A DNA stretch of 64,000 bases from Hymenobacter convexus (GTDB taxonomy: Bacteria; Bacteroidota; Bacteroidia; Cytophagales; Hymenobacteraceae): assembly GCF_030580955.1 (NCBI RefSeq), contig NZ_JAUQON010000004.1, positions 1 to 64,000 of the forward strand, read 5' to 3'. Both the position numbers and the translations under genes were made by a program. Below, one piece after another: positions 1-7,494 of this stretch. Below the pieces are notes generated by a model that saw only the letters and a program-made list of their open reading frames with translations, searched no databases and had not been told where the DNA came from. Position 1 is the first letter of the stretch. Each line of letters opens with the position of its first letter.

Positions 1-1
1 G

Positions 2-2707
2 ACCGGCGCCGACCAGGCCGGCGGCTTCCGGGTGGCCGGCAACGGCTACGTGGCCGGCAACGTGGGCGTGGGCACCAGCACCCCCGCCGGCCAGCTGGCC
101 AACACGGCCGCCAACGTGCTGGGCACCGACGGCAACGGCATCAGCAGCCAGGGCCTGGGCTGGGTGAGCACCAGCGCAGCGGGCTACGCTGGGGTGTTTT
201 ACAACGCCAACAACAACGCCAACGCCCCGGGCCTGGCCGTGAAGGTGGCCAGCACCGGCGTGGCCGCCCTCGACGTGAGCCAGGGCACGGCCGCCGGCAC
301 GGCCGGCACCACGCTGCTGCGCGTGAACGGCAACGGCAACGTGGGCATTGGCACCACCAACCCCGGCCAGAAGCTGGACGTGAACGGCGACACCCACGTG
401 AGCAACAACGCCACCGTGGACGGCAACCAAGTGGTGGGCGGCGCCCTGTTTGTCTCCGGCGACTCGTTCCTGAGCGGCACGGTGGGCATCGGCACCCCCT
501 TTCCGAACGAGGCGCTCGACGTATCCGGCCGGGTGGCCAGCCGCAGCGGCGGCTTCGTGTTTCCGGACGGCACCGTGCAGACCACCGCCGCCGTGACGGT
601 GCCCGGCGACAACCTGGGCAACCACACCGCCACCCGCGCCCTGAACCTGCAGGGCAACGCCCTCATCGGCACGGGGGCCAGCATCAGCGGCGTGGGCGTG
701 GGCGTGCGGGCCGATGGGGGCCTGAACCTGGGCCAGAACGGCCCCGGCAACGGCATCTACCTGGGCTACCAGGCCGGGCAGGCCAACACCACCGGCAACA
801 CCAACCAGTTTGTGGGCTACCAGAGCGGCTACGCCAACACGAGCGGCTACAACAACCTGTTCAACGGCTACCGGAGCGGCTACGCCAACACCCGCGGCTA
901 CAACAACCAGTTCGAGGGCTTCCAGGCCGGCTACTCGAACACGACGGGCTTCACCAACCAGTTCAGCGGCTACACCAGCGGCTACTCCAACACGGCGGGC
1001 AACTTCAACCAGTTCAGCGGCTTCGAAAGCGGCTACTCCAACACCACGGGCAGCAACAACCAGTTCGACGGCTACGACAGCGGCTACTCGAACACGACGG
1101 GCAGCAACAACCAGTTCGACGGCTACCACAGCGGCTATTCCAACACCACGGGCACCAACAACCTGTTCGTGGGCAACGTGAGCGGGGCCGGCACCACCAC
1201 GGGCAGCAATAACGTGTACGTCGGCTACTTCGCGGGGAGCAGCAACCTCACGGGCAGCAACAACACGGTGCTGGGCTACAACAGCGGCGGCGGCACGGCC
1301 CTCACCAACGCCACCGCACTGGGGGCCAACGTGACCCTGGCCCAGAGCAACACCGTGGTGCTGGGCAACGGGGCCAGCGTGGGCATCGGCACCAGCACCC
1401 CCACCCAGAAGCTCGATGTGGACGGCGGCATCCTGGCCCGCAGCAACAGCGCCATCAGCAACCAGGGCGCCTACCTGCAGTGGAACCGCAGCGGCGGCGA
1501 CGGCGAAACCTGGCTGCTCAACCAGCAGGGCGGCAGCAGCAGCGGCGGCATCCGCTTCGGCAGCGCCACCACGGCCAATGTGGCCACCGAGTGGGCCCGC
1601 TTCGACGGCACTGGCAACCTGGGCCTCGGCGCCACCAGCCCCACCCAGAAGCTCGACGTGCGCGGCAACCTGCGCCTGGGGGCCGACGGCGGCAACAGCG
1701 CCACCGGCCTGGGCCAGGCCGTGGAGTTTGTGGGCCCGGGCTTCAACACCGACCCGGTGGGCCTCTACCGCGTGAACCCCGCCGCCGACGCCAGCGAGCT
1801 GCGCGTGGTGGTGGGCGACGGCGCCGACGCCAACGACAAGTTCGTGGTGGGCCGCAGCAGCGCCACCGGCGAGGGCGGCATTCCGGGCAGCACCTTCACG
1901 CCCAGCTTCACGGTGCAAAGCAACGGCGACGCCGCCGTGAGCGGCCAGCTCGCGGCCGGCAGCGCCACGGTGGGCGGCAACGTGGGCATCGGCACCAGCC
2001 CCGCCGGGGGGCTGCACATCGACCGGCCCGAAATAGCCAGCATCACGAGCCTGGGCGTGCTCATTGGCGGGGGCAGCAGCGGCAACCCCAGCATCGAGCT
2101 GCGCGGCAACGGCAAGTCGCCCTACCTCGACTTCGTGGAGAATACCGGCCTCGACTACTCCACCCGCCTCATCTCGCTGTCGGGCACCCTCAACCTGAAC
2201 TACGGCGGCACGGCCACCAAGCCCACCAACATCTTCAACGTGGGCGGCGGGGTGCAGGCCACGGCCTTCAACACGGCCTCCGACCAGCGCTTCAAAACCA
2301 ACGTGCGGCCCATCGGCAGCGCCCTGGCCTCGGTGCTGGCCCTGCGCGGCGTGCGCTACGACTGGAACGCGCTGGGCGTGCGCCACGGCGGCACGGCCGG
2401 CGCCCCCCAAGTGGGCCTGCTGGCCCAGGAGGTGGAGAAAATCTACCCCGAGCTGGTGAGCACCGACAAGGACGGCTACAAGGCCGTGAACTATGCCCAG
2501 CTCACGCCCGTGCTCATCGAGGCCCTCAAGGAGCAGCAGCAGCAGATTGAGGCCCTGAAGGCGCAGAATGCCGCCGCCCACACCGAACTGCAAACGGTGA
2601 AAGCCCAAGCCGCCACCGACAAAGCCCAGGCCACCGCCACGCTCGAAACCTTCGAGGCCCGGCTGCGGCGGCTGGAAAGCGCGGCCGGCGGGCAGGCCCA
2701 GCGGTAG
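2..2707 (+). CDS. Surface fibre-like protein with C-terminal S74 chaperone domain (5' end outside window)
   Basis: The frame is open to the left edge, so the N-terminus and any signal peptide are missing. The visible 902 residues hold several GIGT(T/S)xP...KLDV modules typical of Bacteroidota tail-fibre-like surface proteins, then a block of ten 17-residue repeats (764-1273, pattern GYxSGYxNTTGxxNQFx). From about base 2279 there is a peptidase S74 / endosialidase-chaperone type domain (SDQRFKTNVRPI..., GLLAQEVEKIYPELV..., YAQLTPVLIEALKE), followed by a coiled coil rich in Q, A and E to the C-terminus. In phage fibres this domain assists trimerisation and cleaves itself off; here that is inferred from family only. 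No T9SS tail is seen. The segment 1672-1950 is closely related to 3680-3960 in the next gene, so the two are paralogous or have exchanged modules. Confidence 0.88.
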   Translation, partial: TGADQAGGFRVAGNGYVAGNVGVGTSTPAGQLANTAANVLGTDGNGISSQGLGWVSTSAAGYAGVFYNANNNANAPGLAVKVASTGVAALDVSQGTAAGTAGTTLLRVNGNGNVGIGTTNPGQKLDVNGDTHVSNNATVDGNQVVGGALFVSGDSFLSGTVGIGTPFPNEALDVSGRVASRSGGFVFPDGTVQTTAAVTVPGDNLGNHTATRALNLQGNALIGTGASISGVGVGVRADGGLNLGQNGPGNGIYLGYQAGQANTTGNTNQFVGYQSGYANTSGYNNLFNGYRSGYANTRGYNNQFEGFQAGYSNTTGFTNQFSGYTSGYSNTAGNFNQFSGFESGYSNTTGSNNQFDGYDSGYSNTTGSNNQFDGYHSGYSNTTGTNNLFVGNVSGAGTTTGSNNVYVGYFAGSSNLTGSNNTVLGYNSGGGTALTNATALGANVTLAQSNTVVLGNGASVGIGTSTPTQKLDVDGGILARSNSAISNQGAYLQWNRSGGDGETWLLNQQGGSSSGGIRFGSATTANVATEWARFDGTGNLGLGATSPTQKLDVRGNLRLGADGGNSATGLGQAVEFVGPGFNTDPVGLYRVNPAADASELRVVVGDGADANDKFVVGRSSATGEGGIPGSTFTPSFTVQSNGDAAVSGQLAAGSATVGGNVGIGTSPAGGLHIDRPEIASITSLGVLIGGGSSGNPSIELRGNGKSPYLDFVENTGLDYSTRLISLSGTLNLNYGGTATKPTNIFNVGGGVQATAFNTASDQRFKTNVRPIGSALASVLALRGVRYDWNALGVRHGGTAGAPQVGLLAQEVEKIYPELVSTDKDGYKAVNYAQLTPVLIEALKEQQQQIEALKAQNAAAHTELQTVKAQAATDKAQATATLETFEARLRRLESAAGGQAQR
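764..1273 (+). repeat. Ten tandem 51-bp coding repeats (17 residues each)
   Basis: Ten consecutive 51-bp units without insertions encode GYQAGQANTTGNTNQFV, GYQSGYANTSGYNNLFN and so on, with G1, G5, T9, G11 and N14 most constant. The central units (about 1019-1171) are nearly identical to each other, while the last two (GNVSGAG..., GYFAGSSN...) are diverged, as expected if the array grows from its middle. The periodic G, Y, N and T pattern suggests a beta-roll or trimeric beta-solenoid stalk; that is inference. Confidence 0.92.
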
Positions 2708-2768
2708 TGCCCGCGGCCGTGGCCTGCATCGGCTCCGGCTTTTTAATGGATTTCCTCCCTTTGTTAAT

Positions 2769-4271
2769 ATGATGAACAAATACCTGTTTGCCCCGCTGGC
2801 CGCCCTGGCGCTGCTGGCCGCCCCCCGCCTCGCCCACGCCCAGACCGGCTCCGTTGGCATCGGCACCACGACCCCCAATGCGGCGGCAGCGCTCGAAATT
2901 AGCAGTACCAGCAAGGGGCTGCTGCTGCCCCGCCTCACGCTTGCCCAGCGCACCGCGATGGGCACCGGCAGCGTGGCCGCCCCCGTGCCGGGCCTCGTCA
3001 TCTACCAGACCGACAACACGCCCGGCCTCTACGCCTACGACGGCACCGGCTGGGTGCGCCTCGGGGCCGACAACCTGGGCAACCACACCGCTACCCAAAC
3101 CCTGAACCTGAACGCGCAGCGCCTGCTGGGCACCGCGAGCACCTCCCTGGGCGACTCCACCGCCCAGGTCGAGCTCAACGCCAGCGTGGGCACGCAGAGC
3201 GCCGCGCTCATCACGCGCAGCAACTTCGCCGGGACGAAATACTCGCGCACCGTCCTCTCGGGCTACGGCAAGCTGCCCGAGGGCACCAACTCGGCCAACG
3301 ACTTCGGCATCTGGGCCACGGCTTACAAAGGCGGCGGCTGGGCGGGCTTTTTCTCGGCGGGCAGCACCACCGGCACGCCCCTGCGCTGGGTGGGCATCTG
3401 CCAGAACCCCGGCGTCAGCGGCTTCGGCTCGGCCATCCGCATCGTCGACGGCACTCAGGGGGCGGGCAAGGTGCTGACCTCGGACGGCAGCGGCTACGGC
3501 ACCTGGCAGACGCCTACGGCTACAGCTACGACCACGGCGGCCGGCGGCAACTTCGACCTGGGCCCCTACTACCTGGTGGGCAACGGCGGCAGCACGGGCC
3601 TGGCCATCACCAGCAGCGGCCGGGTGGGCATCGGCACCACCGCCGCTGCGCCTGCCACCCAGGCGCTCGACGTGCGCGGGAACGTGCGCCTCGGCGACGA
3701 CGGCGGCAACGTAGCCGGCACGGGCCAGGCCATCGAGTTTGTCGGGCCCGGCTTCAGCACCGACCCGGTAGGCCTGTACCGCCTCAACCCGGCCGTGGAC
3801 CAGAGCGAGTTGCGCGTAGTGGTGGGCGACGTGTCCGACGTCAACGACAAGTTTGTGGTGGGCCGCATGGCCGGCACCAACGCCGAGGGCGGCATCCCCA
3901 CGGGCACCTTTACGCCCAACTTCACCGTGCGCGCCGACGGCAACGTGGGCGTGGGCACCAGCACGCCCACCAGCACGCTGCAAGTAGCCGGCTCGGTGGC
4001 GGCCAGCATCCGCACCCTGAGCAGCGGCACCGTTGCCGATAATGACTATACGGTACTGGTGAGCGGCAACATATCCCTGCCCACTCCTGGCCCGGGCAAC
4101 GTGGGCCGCCTCTACAACCTGCTTACTACGGGTGGCGGCTACGTGGTTTCAGCGGCCTTCCGCGACGCCGGCGGCTCCTTCGGTTCCTACGGCCTGAACA
4201 GCAGCGCCGGGGGGCGTGGCATCGTGGCGCAAAGCGACGGTACCAATTGGTGGATTATCAGCCGCCAGTAG
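2769..4271 (+). CDS. Exported surface protein with GIGTTTP-type modules
   Basis: 500 residues. A signal peptide (MNKYLFAPLAALALLAAP...AHAQ) is followed by TGSVGIGTTTPNAAAALEIS and GLLLPRLTLAQR, the usual opening of Bacteroidota tail-fibre-like surface proteins. Residues about 300-400 (bases 3680-3960) closely match the partial gene upstream (GQAIEFVGPGFSTDPVGLYR, DKFVVGR, TFTPNFTV). Unlike that gene it has no repeat array and no S74 domain; the C-terminal 70 residues form a short module ending NWWIISRQ. Two adjacent ATG codons (2769, 2772) are possible starts; the second fits the signal peptide equally well. The sequence 61 bp upstream is the end of the preceding gene, so co-transcription is possible. 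Function unknown beyond likely surface location. Confidence 0.85.
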   Translation: MMNKYLFAPLAALALLAAPRLAHAQTGSVGIGTTTPNAAAALEISSTSKGLLLPRLTLAQRTAMGTGSVAAPVPGLVIYQTDNTPGLYAYDGTGWVRLGADNLGNHTATQTLNLNAQRLLGTASTSLGDSTAQVELNASVGTQSAALITRSNFAGTKYSRTVLSGYGKLPEGTNSANDFGIWATAYKGGGWAGFFSAGSTTGTPLRWVGICQNPGVSGFGSAIRIVDGTQGAGKVLTSDGSGYGTWQTPTATATTTAAGGNFDLGPYYLVGNGGSTGLAITSSGRVGIGTTAAAPATQALDVRGNVRLGDDGGNVAGTGQAIEFVGPGFSTDPVGLYRLNPAVDQSELRVVVGDVSDVNDKFVVGRMAGTNAEGGIPTGTFTPNFTVRADGNVGVGTSTPTSTLQVAGSVAASIRTLSSGTVADNDYTVLVSGNISLPTPGPGNVGRLYNLLTTGGGYVVSAAFRDAGGSFGSYGLNSSAGGRGIVAQSDGTNWWIISRQ

Positions 4272-4299
4272 CCCGCCGGCCGGGCGGTAAATGGTTGCG

Positions 4300-4400
4300 G
4301 CCCACCCCAGCTGCCACCGCTACCCCGGAAACTTTCGAGGCCCGGCTGCGGCGGCTGGATTGGTCCCGGCCCGGCGGTAGTAGCCGCCCCGCCCATCCGC
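4300..4400 (+). pseudogene. Decayed copy of the 3' end of the S74 gene
   Basis: About 40 bp after the stop of the preceding gene, bases 4312-4358 match 2632-2678 (the C-terminal coiled-coil end of the first gene) at about 42 of 47 positions; translated it reads ATATPETFEARLRRLD against ATATLETFEARLRRLE. A TAG at 4378 corresponds to the real stop, and weaker similarity continues past it (CGCTCCGG versus CGGCTCCGG). No start codon or upstream S74 domain accompanies it, so it is a remnant, probably left when the second gene lost an S74 tail by recombination. Confidence 0.7.
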
Positions 4401-4425
4401 TCCGGTGTAATTGCTTTTATACAGA

Positions 4426-5853
4426 ATGTCTATTAAGATGAGAAAACGCTTTACTCTCGCCCTGCTGCTGCCCGCCCTCACCGGCCTGGCCCAGACCGGC
4501 CTCACCAACGACGGCGCCACCATCACCGTCGAAGCCGGGGCCACGCTCTACGTAGCCGGCGCGGTGCAAAACAATACCGGCAGCAGCTTGAGCAATGCCG
4601 GCACCGTGGAGCTGACCGGCGACCTGACCAACGCCGGCACGCTGGCCTCGCCCGGCAAGCTCGTCTTCAGCGGCGCGGCTAACCAGACGCTCACGCCGGG
4701 CGCGGCCACGGTGGGCACGCTCGTGCTGGCCAACACCGGCGCCGTGGGCCAGCGCACGCTGGCTTTGCCCGCCAATCTGACTGTAGGCGCTGCCCTCATC
4801 CTGCAAAGCGGGCTGCTGCGCACGGCCCCCGCGGCCACGCTCACCCTGCCCAACGGGGCTACACTTGCGGGCGAACAAACCGGCCAGTACGTGCAAGGCA
4901 ACCTGCGCATCGAGCGGTCCGCCGGCAGCGGCGTGCTCGACTTCGGCCACGGCGCGGCCCTCGACCGCACCGGCTTGGGCGCGGTGGCCATCACCCGCAC
5001 CGCCGGGCTGCAGACCAACAACCTGAGCCGGGCCGTGGGCCTGGGCACGACTACCGCGCAGGGCATTGACCGCATCTGGACCGTGGAAGCGGCCGTGGCC
5101 CCCGCCGCGCCTGTGTCCGTGACGCTGAGCTGGCTGGTCGACGACGACAACGGCATCGCGAGTTTTGCCAGCGCCCAGGCCTGGCGGGCGCCGCAGGGCA
5201 CCAGCAACTGGGCGGCCACGGGCAGCGCCGGTCCGGCCACGGTAAGCGGCAGCACGCGCAGCTTCTCCTTCAGCACCCTGGCCCTGGACCGGCTCACGCT
5301 CGGCGGGCTGGCTGCGCCGCTGCCCGTCACGCTGGTGGCCTTCACGGCCGCGCCGCAGGGCGCGGATGCGCTACTGCGCTGGGCCACGGCCTCGGAGCTG
5401 CACAACGACCACTTCGAAGTGGAAGCCAGCGCCGACGGCCGCACGTTCCGGCGCATCGGCACGGTAGCCGGCGCGGGCACAAGCCAGTCGGCTCACAATT
5501 ACCAGTTGGTCGACCCGGTTATTACCCGCTACGCCACCAATCTGGTGTATTATCGCCTGCGGCAGGTTGACACCGACGGCACATTCAGCTACTCGCCCGT
5601 GCGCACGGTGGCCGTGACTTCTCTCAGCCCGGCTGGGCTGGTGCTCTTCCCGAACCCGACGCGGGCGGCGGCCACGCTCACCGGCGCCGAGCCAGGTGCG
5701 GCGGTGGACGTTTTCGACGCCTTGGGCCGGCACGTACTCAACGTAACGGCCGATGCCGAGGGTGCGGCCGCCTTGGTGCTGCCGACCAGCCTGGCCACGG
5801 GCGTTTATGTGGTGCGCACCGGCAGCAAGGCCCTGCGCCTGACCGTGGAATAG
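4426..5853 (+). CDS. Secreted protein with T9SS type A sorting domain
   Basis: 475 residues from ATG 4426 (ATG 4438, MRKRFTLALLLPALTGLAQ, is an equally good start). A signal peptide is followed by a beta-rich region with short repeats resembling autotransporter-like or polymorphic passenger segments (ITVEAGATLYVAGAVQNN, ELTGDLTNAGTL), then a module around residues 295-390 with LPVTLVAFTA and a fibronectin-like stretch, and finally a C-terminal domain of about 70 residues beginning LFPNPTRAAATL and ending GVYVVRTGSKALRLTVE. That tail is the T9SS type A sorting domain, so the protein should cross the outer membrane and be released or attached to the cell surface. The substrate or function of the passenger is not recognisable. 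Confidence 0.88.
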   Translation: MSIKMRKRFTLALLLPALTGLAQTGLTNDGATITVEAGATLYVAGAVQNNTGSSLSNAGTVELTGDLTNAGTLASPGKLVFSGAANQTLTPGAATVGTLVLANTGAVGQRTLALPANLTVGAALILQSGLLRTAPAATLTLPNGATLAGEQTGQYVQGNLRIERSAGSGVLDFGHGAALDRTGLGAVAITRTAGLQTNNLSRAVGLGTTTAQGIDRIWTVEAAVAPAAPVSVTLSWLVDDDNGIASFASAQAWRAPQGTSNWAATGSAGPATVSGSTRSFSFSTLALDRLTLGGLAAPLPVTLVAFTAAPQGADALLRWATASELHNDHFEVEASADGRTFRRIGTVAGAGTSQSAHNYQLVDPVITRYATNLVYYRLRQVDTDGTFSYSPVRTVAVTSLSPAGLVLFPNPTRAAATLTGAEPGAAVDVFDALGRHVLNVTADAEGAAALVLPTSLATGVYVVRTGSKALRLTVE

Positions 5854-5897
5854 CCGTGGACGGATAGCTGTCCAGGTATTGCCAAACAGTATCAATG

Positions 5898-5931
5898 AAA
5901 AAGGCCCCAATCATTAGATTGGGGCCTTTTT
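5898..5931. terminator. Bidirectional terminator
   Basis: Perfect 15-bp stem (5898-5912 with 5917-5931, loop ATTA) with A and T runs on the two sides, between convergent genes ending at 5853 (+) and 6030 (-). Confidence 0.9.
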
Positions 5932-6029
5932 CATTGCGAGTTCTCAAAACGCAGCCCGCGAGCATGGTTTGAATAACGGCTGTCCACTAGTAGTTAGTCG
6001 GGCATGACTCCGGCCGGTGTGCGTGGGCA

Positions 6030-6764
6030 TTAGCTAAACATGCGCTGCAGCCCCGGCCAGAGCCGCTTTTTCAAACTTACATCATACTCCACCAAATCGA
6101 CGGTGGCCGAAGCCAGATAGGCCAAGTTGAGGCTCGGAAACAGCACGGGCTCGTAAATCTGGGTGTTGCGCACGGTGGTGTCGAGCAGGTTTCGGCCGAA
6201 GGCGATGATTTGCGTGGCGGCCAGCATCTGGCGCAAATTCACCAGCGCCACGGGCAATTCCGACTCCACGTTCACCAGCATCACGTCGGCCATCACCATG
6301 TTCAAGGCCTGCAGCATCTTGTTGAGAAACACGTTGCGGTGCAGCTTTTGAAACTGCTCGTTGGGCAGCCGAAACAGCATCACCACGCCCTGCGGGTTGT
6401 TGCCGATGGCCGTGAAGGGCGTGAGCATCACCGGGGCCACGCCGGCCGGGGCGGGCGGTGGGGGCGGGCCGGCCGGTGCGGGCGCGGCGGCGCCGGCCAG
6501 GCGGTCGGCCAGCTGCACCTGGCTGGCCGTGGGAATCGACTTGGGCAGGCCCGGCCGGGCGGCGGGGGCGTTGTCGGGCCGGTTCAGGCGGTCGGCCAAA
6601 GGGTTAGGTGGGGCCGCGTTGGTGGGAGCTGCCGTGGGTGGGGCGGCCGCAACGGGTGCGCTGGCCGGCGCTGTTGGTGCCGTAGCGGCCGACGGCTCGG
6701 TGGGCAGGTAGAGGGTGACGTCGGTATAGAAATTTTGCAGAAAGGCCAGTTTTTCAGCAGACAT
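6030..6764 (-). CDS. Uncharacterised protein with proline/alanine-rich linker
   Basis: 244 residues. A short N-terminal segment (MSAEKLAFLQNFYTDVTLYL) is separated by a low-complexity P/A/T-rich linker (about residues 24-112) from a globular C-terminal part (about 113-244) with FLNKMLQALNM, DVMLVNVESELP, QIIAFGRNLLD and VSLKKRLWPGLQRMF. The order of an 'FLxKML' helix, a 'VxLVN' strand and an 'IIAFG' strand is reminiscent of the uracil-DNA-glycosylase-like fold of Bacteroidota proteins compared with the DNA polymerase III psi subunit; this is a weak impression and no function is assigned. It is transcribed away from the thioesterase promoter in the same direction and lies 52 bp downstream of that gene, so the two may be co-transcribed. 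Confidence 0.8.
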   Translation of the reverse strand: MSAEKLAFLQNFYTDVTLYLPTEPSAATAPTAPASAPVAAAPPTAAPTNAAPPNPLADRLNRPDNAPAARPGLPKSIPTASQVQLADRLAGAAAPAPAGPPPPPAPAGVAPVMLTPFTAIGNNPQGVVMLFRLPNEQFQKLHRNVFLNKMLQALNMVMADVMLVNVESELPVALVNLRQMLAATQIIAFGRNLLDTTVRNTQIYEPVLFPSLNLAYLASATVDLVEYDVSLKKRLWPGLQRMFS

Positions 6765-6816
6765 AGCGGCGAGGCATCGGTGGGAAACGAGGCAAAATAT
6801 ACAACTTTATTCCGCG

Positions 6817-7335
6817 CTATTCCAGCGCAAACAGCGCCTTCAGTTCTTTGGCTTCGGCGGGCTGCATGCGGCCGGCCAGCACGAGGCGCAGCTGGCGGCG
6901 GCGCAGGGCGCCTTCGTAGAGCGCGATTTCTTCGGGCGTGCTGGGCACGGCTTCGGGCACATCGATGGGCCGGCCCGACTGGTCGACGGCCACGAAGGTG
7001 AGGAAGGCCTCGTTGGTTTTGAGCTTGGTGCCGCTCGGGATGTCTTCGGCCCACACATCGATATGCACCTCCATGCTGGAGCTGAAAGCCCGCGTCACCT
7101 GGGCCTGCAGAGTCACCACGTTGCCCAGCCGGATGCTGTCGCGAAACGACACGTTGTCGACCGACGCCGTGACCACAATGCGGTTGGAGTGTTTCTGGGC
7201 CGAGATGGCGGCGGCAATGTCCATCAGATGCATCATGCGGCCCCCCATGAGGTTGTTCAGGGTATTGGTGTCGTTGGGCAGCACTAGCTCGGTCATGATG
7301 ACGAAGGAGTCGGCCACCGGTTTTTGCTTGCGCAT
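6817..7335 (-). CDS. Acyl-CoA thioesterase, hotdog fold (YciA / cytosolic acyl-CoA hydrolase type)
   Basis: 172 residues from ATG 7335 (MRKQKPVADSF). The sequence fits the hotdog acyl-CoA hydrolase family: LPNDTNTLNNLMGGRMMHLMD carries the conserved N..G..MD helix, followed by VVTASVDNVSFRDSIRLGNVVTLQAQVT and NEAFLTFVAVD. Family members hydrolyse acyl-CoA thioesters in the cytoplasm. The open frame extends upstream without a plausible protein, and a promoter element lies at 7404-7411, leaving a leader of about 65 nt; the internal ATG is therefore preferred. The C-terminal 40 residues are charged and helical. Confidence 0.88.
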   Translation of the reverse strand: MRKQKPVADSFVIMTELVLPNDTNTLNNLMGGRMMHLMDIAAAISAQKHSNRIVVTASVDNVSFRDSIRLGNVVTLQAQVTRAFSSSMEVHIDVWAEDIPSGTKLKTNEAFLTFVAVDQSGRPIDVPEAVPSTPEEIALYEGALRRRQLRLVLAGRMQPAEAKELKALFALE

Positions 7336-7403
7336 GTGCGGGCGTTGAGGTTCAGTAGGCAATGGACCAGGCCGAAGGTGAAATGAAACCCCCGACCAGG
7401 CCA

Positions 7404-7411
7404 CAAAGGTA
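7404..7411 (-). promoter_or_regulatory. Bacteroidota -7 promoter element (TACCTTTG) for the thioesterase
   Basis: TACCTTTG on the minus strand matches TAnnTTTG exactly. A TTTG 23 nt upstream (CAAA at 7435-7438 on +) could be the -33 element, at the long end of the usual spacing. Confidence 0.55.
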
Positions 7412-7436
7412 CGTTCAAGCCCAGGGAGCATTCACA

Positions 7437-7470
7437 AAAAAGCCCCATCCGAAAAGGGATGGGGCTTTTT
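7437..7470. terminator. Terminator of the first M43 protease gene
   Basis: 14-bp perfect stem (7437-7450 with 7457-7470, loop GAAAAG) with A and T tracts, placed 25 bp beyond the minus-strand stop at 7495. Confidence 0.88.
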
Positions 7471-7494
7471 GGAAGCAAAACTGGTCGGGAGTGC

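Noticed and set aside
764..1273. CRISPR array
   Set aside because: Repeats are contiguous 51-bp coding units without spacers and in frame throughout.
2526..3983. Minus-strand ORF of 485 codons opposite the second surface gene
   Set aside because: Low-complexity A/G/V/R translation; the + strand has a signal peptide and recognisable modules.
4247..4441. ORF of 64 codons
   Set aside because: Starts inside the previous gene in another frame and only crosses the decayed S74 remnant.
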